DNA of 64,000 nt from UBA1672 sp051967755 (GTDB lineage: Bacteria; Pseudomonadota; Alphaproteobacteria; Micavibrionales; Micavibrionaceae). Below the pieces are notes generated by a model that ran no database searches, had not been told where the DNA came from, and saw only the letters and a list, made by a program, of their open reading frames with translations. Both the position numbers and the translations under genes were made by a program. Positions within the stretch are counted from its first letter, which is position 1. Every line of letters begins with the position of its first letter. The stretch lies in assembly GCA_051967755.1 (NCBI GenBank), contig JBQDYD010000001.1, positions 372,001-436,000 of the forward strand, written 5' to 3'. Of this stretch, positions 17,760 to 26,975 are shown one piece after another.

Positions 17760-19646
17760 ATGCATGTAACAGAGCGGATAAAAACAGCGATGTCCAAGAA
17801 AGCGGTGATGGGTGCAACCATCGCAGTTGTGGCCGTTGCATCCGTCTGGGGTGTGAAGGAATATGTTATGCCTTCCTCGGACAATGCGGCAGAGGTTCGT
17901 CTAAGCAATTTTAAACCGGGAACGCAGGTTGATTACCGCATCCTTGCCGGTAAAGATGTGCTTCAGCAAAACAGTAAAAAAATTGAAAAAGACGGTGTTT
18001 TGGCACTGCCGATTGATAAGAAATCAATTAAAGACACTGCGCAGCGTATTGTTCAATATGAGCTCAATATGCGCGGCCCTGATTTTGATGCGAAAGCCGC
18101 GTCGGACGAAGCGTTGCGTGTTTTATTGAATTTGGATAAAGCAACAGGTGACGTTTCTGTTTCTGCGTCCGGTTTGGATGAATATGCAGGCGTTGAAATA
18201 GATAATGCAGGGCGTCACGATGAATTGGCCGCTGACTGGGCAGGTAAATTCTCTGCGAAGCTTGGGTTGCCGTCAGATCCGAAGGATAAGGGTGATCAAG
18301 ATGCAGCATTGAAAATGGCGTTTCAAAATGCCGGCATCACAAGTGATATTGAAAATCTTAACCCCGGACAAATCGAAGTGTTCTTCGGCCTGTTCGGTGA
18401 CAGTAGCGGATCTAACCTTAGTGCCGTTCAGTCGCGCTGGTCTTCCGCGTTAATACGTATGAGCCTTGAATTAACCACAGTGATGGTTATGCAGACTGAG
18501 GCTATCGGTATGTTCATTGATGCGCGTATTCAACTTAAGACACAGCGCAAGCATCAGGAATTGATGGCACGTGCACACAAGGATTATCACCCAAGTGAAC
18601 AAATGTGTCGTATCGGTACATTTATCCGCAGTGTGGCGCACAGTGAAACAAAAGGTGAAGTTGATAAGCACTTCTTGAATAAGATGCTTATGGATGAATA
18701 TATGGGCGTTGAAAATACCGCGGCTTCTCATAGTTTGAAAATTTATGAGAATGCAAAAATTCAACAATATGCAGATGTTTTCTGTGACCAAAAAGACAAT
18801 GACAGCGCCGCGTCAGCTATTTGTGACATCGTCGGTTCGGGTACGCCCGGACAGCAGCTTGCGCGTTTAAATAAAGATGTAGATTACACAAGAACATTGG
18901 CAGTGCCGTTAACACTAGATGTTGATTTTACAGATGCGACGGCAACCGGCGATGAAGAAGACGTTATCGCACTGGTTAAAAACCTGTACTTCCCGAGTAA
19001 TTTTGATATTTCAGATATTGAATCAGTTGAAAAAGATCCAAGAGGCCACTATGCATCGCGTAGTTACGCCGCGAAAATGGGTGTTGCACATAACACATTC
19101 ATTAACATCGTGGGTATGAAAGCCCGTGCGCCCGAAGGTCAGGCCACAACGGCAACGGCAAGCGCGCCTCCACCACCATCATTTGGTGATTCAACACCGC
19201 CGACTACGCGTCCTGCTCCGACTGCTTTGGCAGAAGATGCGGGCTGGGCATATATGAAGGCATTGTTGAGAGAGTTCGGGTTGCAGCCGATTGATATGAA
19301 CGGTAACGGGTCGACAACGGATAGTGCCGATATGACAATCGAAGATCAAATCGATGAAATCCTTGGTGAACGCCCGAGTTATTATGCGCAAATGGAAGTT
19401 CTGACAAAGAAAATCTATCAAAGCCCGAATTTCTATACCAATTTGTATGATAAGCCTGCAAACGTGAAACGTATTGGTGCGTCTTTGGATGCGATTACCA
19501 TTATGCATCAGCGTGATCGCTTTGAATCTTTGCTACGTCGTGAAATGTTGACATCTGTTTTGGTTGAAGAGGCCCTAGCAGAGCATGTCGAAGAAGTGAA
19601 CGCAAATATGTACGAAGCGATGCAGGCGTCACAGATTTCAGATTAA
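17760..19646 (+). CDS. Tandem-family protein, copy 5, with extra N-terminal domain
   Basis: Fifth and longest member, 628 residues, no known function. The N-terminal hydrophobic segment (about 16-31, VMGATIAVVAVASVWG) has no clear cleavage site and may be an anchor. It is followed by an extra domain of about 190 residues, absent from the other copies, whose start (VRLSNFKPGTQVDYRILAG) looks beta-rich. The N-terminal cysteine cluster is missing. The family core begins near residue 225: MCRIGTFIRSVAHSE, FCDQKDN, ICDIVG, LNKDVDYTRTLAVPLTLDVDF, VIALVKNLYF. A Thr/Pro/Ser-rich insertion and a polar segment precede RPSYYAQMEVLTKKIYQSP. It could be the membrane-anchored scaffold of the set. Last gene of the array. 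Confidence 0.85.
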   Translation: MHVTERIKTAMSKKAVMGATIAVVAVASVWGVKEYVMPSSDNAAEVRLSNFKPGTQVDYRILAGKDVLQQNSKKIEKDGVLALPIDKKSIKDTAQRIVQYELNMRGPDFDAKAASDEALRVLLNLDKATGDVSVSASGLDEYAGVEIDNAGRHDELAADWAGKFSAKLGLPSDPKDKGDQDAALKMAFQNAGITSDIENLNPGQIEVFFGLFGDSSGSNLSAVQSRWSSALIRMSLELTTVMVMQTEAIGMFIDARIQLKTQRKHQELMARAHKDYHPSEQMCRIGTFIRSVAHSETKGEVDKHFLNKMLMDEYMGVENTAASHSLKIYENAKIQQYADVFCDQKDNDSAASAICDIVGSGTPGQQLARLNKDVDYTRTLAVPLTLDVDFTDATATGDEEDVIALVKNLYFPSNFDISDIESVEKDPRGHYASRSYAAKMGVAHNTFINIVGMKARAPEGQATTATASAPPPPSFGDSTPPTTRPAPTALAEDAGWAYMKALLREFGLQPIDMNGNGSTTDSADMTIEDQIDEILGERPSYYAQMEVLTKKIYQSPNFYTNLYDKPANVKRIGASLDAITIMHQRDRFESLLRREMLTSVLVEEALAEHVEEVNANMYEAMQASQISD

Positions 19647-19685
19647 CGGTCTGTTCTTTCAAAAATTCCTGATTACACCAAAAGT

Positions 19686-19701
19686 TGGCATTGCTTTTGC
19701 A
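19686..19701 (+). promoter_or_regulatory. Sigma54-type -24/-12 promoter of flgK-flgL
   Basis: TGGCAT-N5-TTGCA, with GG at 19687-19688 and GC at 19699-19700 separated by exactly 10 bases. It matches the consensus TGGCAC-N5-TTGCA at all but one position and lies 73 bp before the flgK start. Use of sigma54 for late flagellar structural genes is established in several proteobacteria, including Caulobacter. Confidence 0.8.
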
Positions 19702-19773
19702 TTGTTACTCTTACCTGTCCACAGATGTGGTCGCAGGTGATGAGAAACACTGTAATTGTAATGAGGTTAAATC

Positions 19774-22170
19774 ATGGGATTAACCAGCTTATCGTCCGCT
19801 TTGTCCGGTCTGCGTCTTAATCAGCAGCAACTGGATGTGATATCTACGAATATCGCGAATGTAGGCACAGATGGCTATACTCGGAAAATTTTGCCCCAAA
19901 GTTCGCAAGTTGTTGAGGGCAAAAGTATTGGCGTTCTGAGTGAAACAATCGTGCGGAACGTCGATTTGCGCCTAAGTCGTGACTTGTGGACACAGGTTAG
20001 CGCGGTTGGTTATTACAATGTTCAGTCAGAATATCTTAGCCAGATTGATAATTTCAACGGCGCGCCGGATGCCAATGTCTCGGTCGCTGCCGAAGTGACG
20101 AAGTTACAAGATACATTTTCTGCGCTGGCCAATGCGCCGGACGATCAGTTTTTAATTGCCGATGTGGTGGATCAGGCGATTGATGCTGCAGATAAAATTA
20201 ACGATTTGTCTGATATGTATCGAACATTGCGGAATGATGCACAATCTGAGGCGGCCGTTGTGGTCGATAATATCAATGATTTACTGGAACAAATTGCCGA
20301 GTTGAACAGCCAGATCAGATTTGCCAATGCAGGGCAATCGACAACGGCGGCAACAGAGGATGTTCGTGATACTGCAATTAAGGAGTTATCCGGACTGATT
20401 GATATTACAACATTCAGGCGCGGTGATGGTGTTTTGGTTGTTCAAACCTCCCAAGGGGTGGAGTTAGTTTCAGAGCAAGCTCAGGAGCTGTTTTTCAGGC
20501 CAACGCAGCTTTCTGCGGAGAGTGCCTATCCCGATACAGCGGCCGGTATTTTTGTTGGTGATCCGTTTGAAAATGCCAATGCGATTGATATTACTGACCG
20601 CAATATAGGCGGGCGTTTGGGTGGCTTGATAGAGTTGAGGGATGAAGTGTTCCCACGGCAAACCGCGCAATTAGATGAATTTGCGCATAAAATGGCAATC
20701 CGTTTTGAGGCGCAAGGCTTGCGTTTATTTACAGATGCTTCGGGGGCAATTCCGCCTGATACGCCGCCGGATTTAAGTACGGATCCTCCGACACCCGTGC
20801 AATATATCGGTTTCGCCAGTGAGATAGAGGTTAACGCGTTGGTTCTTGATGATACCTCTTTGGTGCAGCAGGGAACCACGGGAGGGAATATAGCATCCGG
20901 GTCTAATGAGGTAATCCGCCGCGTCATTGAATATGTATTTGGCAGTACCGAATATTTGAGCGCGGAAAATACAGATGTGGCGACATCGGTTGATATACGG
21001 GCGGCCGCAACCGGCGGTACCACCTTGCAAGATTGGCTTGGACTGCCGTCTACAAATCAGGTGAAAAGCGGTTTGAGCCTGGGCAATTATGCCAGTATAT
21101 CCGATATGTTAACGGCAGGCGGAGCGGGGGTGTTCGGTACGTCTCCGTCGGATCTGGATACATTTATCGTGCGTTTTGATGATCCTGATATAGGCGGGGG
21201 GCCGTATGATATTGAAATCGATCTGAGTGCCGTCGCCGTTAGCGGTGTGAATGCGGCGCAAGACCTTGTCGATTATATGGCTTTGGATGCTGATTGGGCG
21301 TCGGTTGTTGCTGATTTCGGGGCGAGCGCTTCGGTAAATGCAAACGGTGAATTGGTGATAGAGAGCAGGGGTGACATAGAAATCCTCAACTCTCCGACAA
21401 CGCCGATGACAGAGGCGGGGTTTAACTTTGTCGGTTTGGGGCCGTCTACGTCAGAGGCAGAAGATCCGTATTTTGATGTGTCGGTCGGGAACAGTGACCC
21501 CGTTCGTATTACAATTGAGCCAACCGATACTGAGGTTGAGCTTTTGGCAAAATTACAGGCCGTCGAAGGATTGGCCGCGCAAATTGATGCTGATGGATTT
21601 TTGTCTTTGCGCCCGGGAAACAGTTTCACCAATCCTGATTTTGGTGGTGATATAAAGATAACCGGTGGGCCGTTTACAACATCCGGCGCGGCGTTGGGCG
21701 GCACGGCTCTGGGGCGAACATCATTGGATGATGGTGTGAATATTGTGCAGTCTCTTTTTGGTACGTATGAGGTTGTTTCCCCGGGGGTTGTTGAAAACCT
21801 ATCGCCTATTAACAGCGCGTCTTATAGCTCGGAAACTGCTGTGGGGAGTGGGGAGTATGTGGCATTCCGTTCCAGCAATTTGGGGACGCAGGCAAATATC
21901 AATTCCGGTATTTCAAGCTCAACGACCCTAGAAGATTTTTCGCAAAAAATTGTAAATTTCGTGGCGCAGGAATTGGCGTTATCGGATGCCAGAGGTGATG
22001 ATGAGGACACGCTTCGTGGTCTTTTGGAGCAACAGCTTTTGGATGAATCCGGCGTTAATATTGATGAAGAGCTTAGCTATTTGATTGTGGTGCAGACCGC
22101 ATATGCGGCCTCCACGCGCGTTATTAGCGCGGTGGATGAGTTGTTCGATGAATTACTTTCACTGGTATAA
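19774..22170 (+). CDS. flgK: Flagellar hook-associated protein 1 FlgK
   Basis: Hook-filament junction protein exported by the flagellar type III apparatus. The N-terminus MGLTSLSSALSGLRLNQQQL with VISTNIANVGTDGYTRK is the classic flagellar rod/hook N-terminal motif. The C-terminus ends in the matching heptad-rich helix (SYLIVVQTAYAASTRVISAVDELFDELLSLV region). At 798 residues it is much longer than E. coli FlgK (547); the extra length is in the central surface-exposed region, about 250-650. It is preceded by a sigma54-type promoter and followed after 21 bp by flgL. The flagellar pair interrupts the two T4BSS blocks and has no obvious functional tie to them. Confidence 0.95.
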   Translation: MGLTSLSSALSGLRLNQQQLDVISTNIANVGTDGYTRKILPQSSQVVEGKSIGVLSETIVRNVDLRLSRDLWTQVSAVGYYNVQSEYLSQIDNFNGAPDANVSVAAEVTKLQDTFSALANAPDDQFLIADVVDQAIDAADKINDLSDMYRTLRNDAQSEAAVVVDNINDLLEQIAELNSQIRFANAGQSTTAATEDVRDTAIKELSGLIDITTFRRGDGVLVVQTSQGVELVSEQAQELFFRPTQLSAESAYPDTAAGIFVGDPFENANAIDITDRNIGGRLGGLIELRDEVFPRQTAQLDEFAHKMAIRFEAQGLRLFTDASGAIPPDTPPDLSTDPPTPVQYIGFASEIEVNALVLDDTSLVQQGTTGGNIASGSNEVIRRVIEYVFGSTEYLSAENTDVATSVDIRAAATGGTTLQDWLGLPSTNQVKSGLSLGNYASISDMLTAGGAGVFGTSPSDLDTFIVRFDDPDIGGGPYDIEIDLSAVAVSGVNAAQDLVDYMALDADWASVVADFGASASVNANGELVIESRGDIEILNSPTTPMTEAGFNFVGLGPSTSEAEDPYFDVSVGNSDPVRITIEPTDTEVELLAKLQAVEGLAAQIDADGFLSLRPGNSFTNPDFGGDIKITGGPFTTSGAALGGTALGRTSLDDGVNIVQSLFGTYEVVSPGVVENLSPINSASYSSETAVGSGEYVAFRSSNLGTQANINSGISSSTTLEDFSQKIVNFVAQELALSDARGDDEDTLRGLLEQQLLDESGVNIDEELSYLIVVQTAYAASTRVISAVDELFDELLSLV

Positions 22171-22191
22171 AAATAAGGAAGGGACGTTAAT

Positions 22192-23388
22192 ATGACAGGT
22201 GTTTCAACATTGGGGCAAGCCCTCAGACAGATAGAAAATTTAGGTCTGCAGCAAACGCAATTTGCCGACCTTTCAACGCAGCTTGCGACGGGTAAGAAGT
22301 CACAAACATACACAGGTCTGGGTACGGACGCACTGCGCTCTGTGCGTGCACGAACATCCCTGACGTCGATTGATGTTTACATTAATAACATTACCAAAGC
22401 CGATACACGGATTAGTTTGATGCTCGACTCGGTTGAGGAGTTTCAGGCGCAAACAGGCGAATTTTCCAACACTCTGACTAACTTTTTGCAAGAGGGCGAT
22501 CATCAGCTTGGCGATAATGTTTATTATGATGATCCGCTAACAACAGAGAATGACAACATTATCGTTGGTAAGACATCCGCACAAATTGATACGGATTTCA
22601 CGGCGATGGTTAATCATGCGACAAACCTTTTTGATTTTTTGGGTGATTTGTTGAATGCGCAGGAGGGGGATCGGTATCTTTTAGCGGGCGCAGATAGTTT
22701 GAATAAACCGATTGAAGATAAAGGCACGTTGGATACAACAATTTCAAACCTTTTGACAGAGTGGAAAAACGGAAATATCACTACGGATGAGCTGATTGAT
22801 GACATCTTTGACGGGACGGCTCTGGAGGGTAACTCTGATGCGATTACGGATGCTACGGTTGGGTTTTCAAGCTCATTAAGTAGCGATAATGCTGGAGATG
22901 TATATGTGCGTGCGGATGATAATTCTGAATTCAAATATACGGCCTTGGCAAATGAAGATAGTTTCCGCGATATCCTTGTTGCGATGGCGGTTATTAAGAA
23001 TGAAAACCTGCCGCCTATTGTTGATGTTTATGAGGATGGCAATTATCCCGGTACGCCTGATGTAAAAGGTGCGCCCGGATCAACAGCAGAGGAACAGCAA
23101 GACAATTTTTATCAACTTTATAATGCGCTTTCTGATCGTGTTGCATCGTCGATTGATGAAATTGATCAGACGCGGTTCAGGCTGGAAACAGTTCGTGTGC
23201 AGATGAATGAAACGCAGGAATCACACATTCAACAGCAAGAGCTTTTGTTAACGGAGGTGAGTAATGTTGAAGATGTGGATGTTAATGAGATTGCCGTTCG
23301 GATCACCACCCTGCAAACGCAGTTACAAGCATCATATAGTGTGACCGCAATCACGCAGCAATTGAACCTTGCGAATTATTTAAGGTAA
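22192..23388 (+). CDS. flgL: Flagellar hook-associated protein 3 FlgL
   Basis: Second hook-filament junction protein, joining FlgK to flagellin. 398 residues. The N-terminal flagellin-like helix STLGQALRQIENLGLQQTQ with LSTQLATGKKSQTYTGLG is typical of FlgL. The C-terminus has the paired coiled coil ending in LQTQLQASYSVTAITQQLNLANYLR. The ribosome binding site AAGGAAGGGA is strong. Co-transcribed with flgK. No flagellin gene is present downstream; the next genes point the other way. Confidence 0.95.
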   Translation: MTGVSTLGQALRQIENLGLQQTQFADLSTQLATGKKSQTYTGLGTDALRSVRARTSLTSIDVYINNITKADTRISLMLDSVEEFQAQTGEFSNTLTNFLQEGDHQLGDNVYYDDPLTTENDNIIVGKTSAQIDTDFTAMVNHATNLFDFLGDLLNAQEGDRYLLAGADSLNKPIEDKGTLDTTISNLLTEWKNGNITTDELIDDIFDGTALEGNSDAITDATVGFSSSLSSDNAGDVYVRADDNSEFKYTALANEDSFRDILVAMAVIKNENLPPIVDVYEDGNYPGTPDVKGAPGSTAEEQQDNFYQLYNALSDRVASSIDEIDQTRFRLETVRVQMNETQESHIQQQELLLTEVSNVEDVDVNEIAVRITTLQTQLQASYSVTAITQQLNLANYLR

Positions 23389-23448
23389 ATTTTCGCGGCA
23401 GTGATGATCAATAAAGGGGGCTAGTCGCTATTGCGGGTGGCCCCTATG

Positions 23449-25288
23449 CTATTGAGCGTGTTCGTTGCCTATATAAAGGTGATATGGCGACGCGCTTAGT
23501 TTATATTCAGGCGCATTTTGAAGGCCTTTGGTCAGTAAGACATTCAGAGCATTTTCAAATGTTCCGCTAATGAATACGTCGTAATCCAACTCATAGTCAT
23601 TTTGCGTATTCCATGATACGGGGATGTTTTCGTCCTCGCTCCAATCCTTGATAATATTAACAAGGTCTTGTCCTTTTTTCGCCTTCCAGATACGGATTTC
23701 CTGACTTGGCTCTTGTCGGTATGTGTTCGTTGCCGTCCCTGTTTCAATGACTGGGCTTGCATCAGATACAGAAAAAGCCTCCGCATTGATCGCAGAGGCT
23801 TGGTTGTCTGTAAAATCGGAATGATCTAATTTAGTTTTTTTTTTGCATATCAGAAGCGGTTTCTTCTGTGTCTGACATGTTTGGCTGTGTGCTTTCTTCA
23901 CGGCCCGGATCTAAAACATTGATACGCTCCACAAGTGTTTCTTCTTGCTCTGTGGCTTCGTCAGTTAATTCATCCATGTCAGGCTTAGGCACTTCGGCTT
24001 CTTCTTCGGCAGTCACTTCTATCGGCTCCAGAAGCTCTTCAATCATTGATTTGGATGCCTTTTCTTCCTCTTGTACCTCAAGCTCGATCGGGTCAGAGTC
24101 CGAGGTTGTTTCGGCATCGCCCATGTCGTCATCACCATAAACTTCGCGTAGTGCATCATTCATGGCTTCTTCGGGTGTGGCGTCTTCTGTTACGTCTTCC
24201 TCTGCGTTATCCATAACCTCTTTTGCATTATCCTGCATTTCTGAGGCATCTTCTTCGATAATCTCAGGCGCTTTTTCTACGTCTTGCTCTTCCACGGCTT
24301 TGACGTCATTTTGAAACTCAGGTTCAAGGATTTCTTCTTTTGGCATTTCCATTGCCGGCTCGACGGCGGCTGTTTGCTCTTCTTCAAGGGTCTTAAGAAG
24401 AACCTTCTTGTAACGGATATCTATTCCGACACCATGCGGCTCAAGCGCGGCTGCCAATACATCGTTCCAAGGGGCGCCACCATTCCATGATACGCGCATT
24501 CCCGGGTTTACACCTTCACCGAATGCATATGCGTATTCGGCAGGGACGATCTGGCTTAGCGCCAAAGCAAGTGGCATTTCCTTGCCAAATCCTTCGACAA
24601 CGGCAAAGCTTTCAGGGACATTCCACTGGATATGCTCTTCAAGTGGGTCAACGCTGGCGACGACCTGTTCTTGCTCTGCATTTTCAAGCGGATAAGGATT
24701 CAAAGTGAGTGCACTTTCAGATTTGTCAGGTGCGGCAGAACTTTCAACATCCATTGATTCAACAACCTCGATGATTGGTTCTTCTTCAACTTCTTCCTTC
24801 GCCATCATCTCTTCGGCTTCTTCTGCCTCATGAACCATTTGTTCAACGACAGGGTCTTCCGGCATTTCTTCTTCAATTTCTGCCTGCTCTATTAGGATCT
24901 CTTCGCTTGGCTCAATCGGGGATACGTCAGTTTCGTCGGGCGTTTCTATGATGTCAGTTTCTTCGATAACAACAATTTCGACAGCCTCTTCTTCGATCGG
25001 GGTTTCGACGGCAATCTCTTCTTCTTCAATAACGGTAATTTCAATCGGTGGCTCTTCATCAACGACCACTTCTGTTTCGGTGATCACTTCTTCTACAACC
25101 GGATCAGGCATCACTGCCTTTTCCATGCTTTCCATGTCTGCTTCCGGTGTCGGTGTTACTTCTACCGGTTGTGTTTTTTCAGGGGGGGTCCATTCAAATC
25201 CGGCATTAGCAGTAAGCGGAACACACAAGCCGATCGCCATAACAGGCAAACATGTAGAAAGTAAAAAGCGATTATATTTAGAAGACAT
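23449..25288 (-). pseudogene. TcpQ/PilL-like T4BSS-associated protein, frame broken at an A10 run
   Basis: Two overlapping frames make one protein. The upstream frame (25288 to 23831, 485 residues) has a signal peptide ending LTANA, a very long Glu/Val/Ile-rich acidic linker and a domain at about 225-305 (PLALALSQIVPAEYAYAFG, VSWNGGAPWNDVLAAALEP). It then stops at QKKN. The downstream frame (last 128 residues to 23449) carries a second copy of the same fold (VNIIKDWSEDENIPVSWN, FENALNVLLTKG), typical of TcpQ/PilL C-terminal and secretin-N0-like domains. The switch lies in ten consecutive A on the coding strand (T10 at 23835-23844); nine A would fuse the frames into about 612 residues. Real mutation, sequencing error or slippage are all possible. 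Lies after icmT. Confidence 0.75.
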
Positions 25289-25447
25289 TATATTATTCCC
25301 GAATCGTAATTAAATTTGTTACAAAACACACATGCAACACGGGCATACTATGTATACCGATTACAAGAGAATATCCGTCTGTGTAAGAGAATTCAAGCCT
25401 TTAAGTCAAATGATTGTGATCATTTGCATAAATGGGGTTGGGCCACC

Positions 25448-25747
25448 CTAGCCGTAATCAATAAATTTGTGCAAACCCACACCTGTTGTTCCGGGTCTGG
25501 TTCTGCCAATCAACCAAGAGCGTAATGCGCGGATCGCAGAGGGGAAGTTAAGGCCTTTGTTTTCCATGAATTTGAAAACATAGAACACCATAAAGCTTAG
25601 GATAATTGTTGACCATCTAAGGTATAAGAGCCATACAGGAATTAGAAAAGCAACGCGGGCGTCCCAGCCCATAAAACGAATAACACGCATTGAATCACGC
25701 CAATGCCAATTCATTTTGGCTTCAATATTCTCTAACTCTTTTACCAT
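25448..25747 (-). CDS. icmT: T4BSS protein IcmT
   Basis: Small inner-membrane T4BSS protein, 99 residues (Legionella IcmT 86). The hallmark WRDSMRVIRFMGWDARVAF, with two hydrophobic segments at about 33-62 and a following FPSAIRALRSWLIGRTRP, aligns by eye with Legionella IcmT (NWRDTAKTPRFFGLDAR, RVLRTFLAGP). The ribosome binding site GGAGGG lies 4 bp before the ATG. It follows dotB after 76 bp; the order dotD-dotC-dotB-icmT equals traH-traI-traJ-traK of plasmid R64. The 159 bp between icmT and the TcpQ-like gene hold no gene that I can see. Confidence 0.88.
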   Translation of the reverse strand: MVKELENIEAKMNWHWRDSMRVIRFMGWDARVAFLIPVWLLYLRWSTIILSFMVFYVFKFMENKGLNFPSAIRALRSWLIGRTRPGTTGVGLHKFIDYG

Positions 25748-25823
25748 TGGCCCTCCAAATCTAATGCGCTCAGATTAGATAGTATAATGATCAAACGCTA
25801 AACTATTATTAAACTAGTTTATT

Positions 25824-26975
25824 TTATGTGCTGTTTGAAAGCAAGAGGTATGCTCTTCTGTCAATTTGACCGCTTTCAAAGGCAAGTGCAGCAGACTTTT
25901 CCATCGTTTGGCCGTATTGAGCAACGGAACGTTGGATTTCGTTTGGCCATTTTGTGAAATGCATATCCATTAATTTTTCACGAATTTCATCAGGGAATCT
26001 CATCCATTCGCGTACACCGCAGCGTCCGCCACCAACACGTGATACAAGCGCTTGCGTAACGATAAGGCGTAATGTTTCCATCAATGCAACAGCGCGCTCT
26101 TCGCGCTCATCCATCTCATAGGTAGAGAGCATACGCTGTACTGTGTTGGCCACACCCAATGTGTGCGTTGTTGTATACACGGCGTGACCGGTTTGTGCGG
26201 CCTCGATCGAGGCGTTAATCGTTTCACGGTCGCGCGCCTCACCTACAAGAATAATTTCAGGTTTACGGCGCAATGCGTTACGAACGCCCTTCGCAAAATC
26301 AGGAAGGTGACGGGGGATTTCTGTTTGGGAAACCAATGAACGCGGGCTTTGGATGCTGTCATACACATATTCGATCGGCGCTTCGTAGGTCAGCATCTTA
26401 CCGCAGCCGCGCGGACGTTCCAGCAGCATGCGGTTCCCGGCGGCAAGCAATGTACTTTTACCGGAGCCTGTCGGCCCTGTAATAACAACCAAACCCTGCC
26501 TTGGTGCCCATGCATCCCTGATCGCCTGTTCGATGTTCAAATCGTTCATTGTTGGCGGTTCACTAGGCAGGGTACGCATAGTGATCTGTGCGCCGTCACG
26601 ACCTTTGGTCAAAATTGCGGTGATGTTGACACGAAAACGGATACGGGTGTATCGGTCAGGACGGATTTCGTAAGATACGTCCAGGTCTCTACCGGATGCC
26701 AAACGTGCTTGCGCTTCCGGTCCGTATAATTTTTCAAGAAAGACCGCCATATCGGCAGCATCAAGGGAACGAAATGTGCCGGGATATAATTCGCCACTAA
26801 TCTCGTTGTAAACGGGTCTTTCACTCTGAATGGTAATGTCAGACGAGTTTTGCTTTACGCACCATAATAGAAAATCATCGATGTCGTCTTGCGCGAATCG
26901 CTGAGGCTCATCAGGCCACGTACTAGCATGACTGTCTTCTGCCTTAACAAGGCTTACCGGCTTGCGGGCTTCCAT
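25824..26975 (-). CDS. dotB: T4BSS ATPase DotB (PilT/VirB11-like)
   Basis: Hexameric cytoplasmic secretion ATPase that docks on DotO at the base of the machine. 383 residues (Legionella 377). Walker A GPTGSGKST is at about 167-175, the Walker B-type ILVGEARD at about 242-249, and the His box TGHAVYTTTHT at about 262-272. The Asp box LTYEAPIEYVYD is also present. The PAS-like N-terminal domain starts with DFLLWCVKQNSSDITIQ, as in DotB/TraJ. The gene overlaps the end of dotC by 22 bp; ribosome binding site GGAG. All key residues appear intact. Confidence 0.95.
   Translation of the reverse strand: MEARKPVSLVKAEDSHASTWPDEPQRFAQDDIDDFLLWCVKQNSSDITIQSERPVYNEISGELYPGTFRSLDAADMAVFLEKLYGPEAQARLASGRDLDVSYEIRPDRYTRIRFRVNITAILTKGRDGAQITMRTLPSEPPTMNDLNIEQAIRDAWAPRQGLVVITGPTGSGKSTLLAAGNRMLLERPRGCGKMLTYEAPIEYVYDSIQSPRSLVSQTEIPRHLPDFAKGVRNALRRKPEIILVGEARDRETINASIEAAQTGHAVYTTTHTLGVANTVQRMLSTYEMDEREERAVALMETLRLIVTQALVSRVGGGRCGVREWMRFPDEIREKLMDMHFTKWPNEIQRSVAQYGQTMEKSAALAFESGQIDRRAYLLLSNST

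Larger units (their letters stand above)
11960..19646 (+). repeat. Tandem array of five paralogous genes
   Basis: Five successive open frames encode proteins that share the same core. It has a D.Q..TQRL..EL helix followed by a KDY.PS.. segment, three conserved cysteines, an N+DI/VDY motif, an I.A[ML]..NL[YF]. motif, and a C-terminal PSYYAQ.E.L.K..Y..P.FY..LYD.PANV..K block. Gene gaps are only 28, 17, 6 and 13 bp, so this is one operon produced by repeated gene duplication. Sequence divergence between copies is large, implying old duplications kept under selection rather than a recent expansion. Confidence 0.9.

Noticed and set aside
11960..19646. The tandem array as recent unequal crossing-over or an assembly duplication
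   Set aside because: The five copies differ widely in length and sequence, and even the conserved motifs vary, so they are old paralogues and not assembly repeats.
24948..25313. A 121-codon Ser/Thr-rich open frame on the plus strand, and a similar one at 23868-24140
   Set aside because: Both are antisense to the Glu/Val-rich linker of the TcpQ-like gene, whose GAA/GAG codons read as Ser-rich on the other strand.
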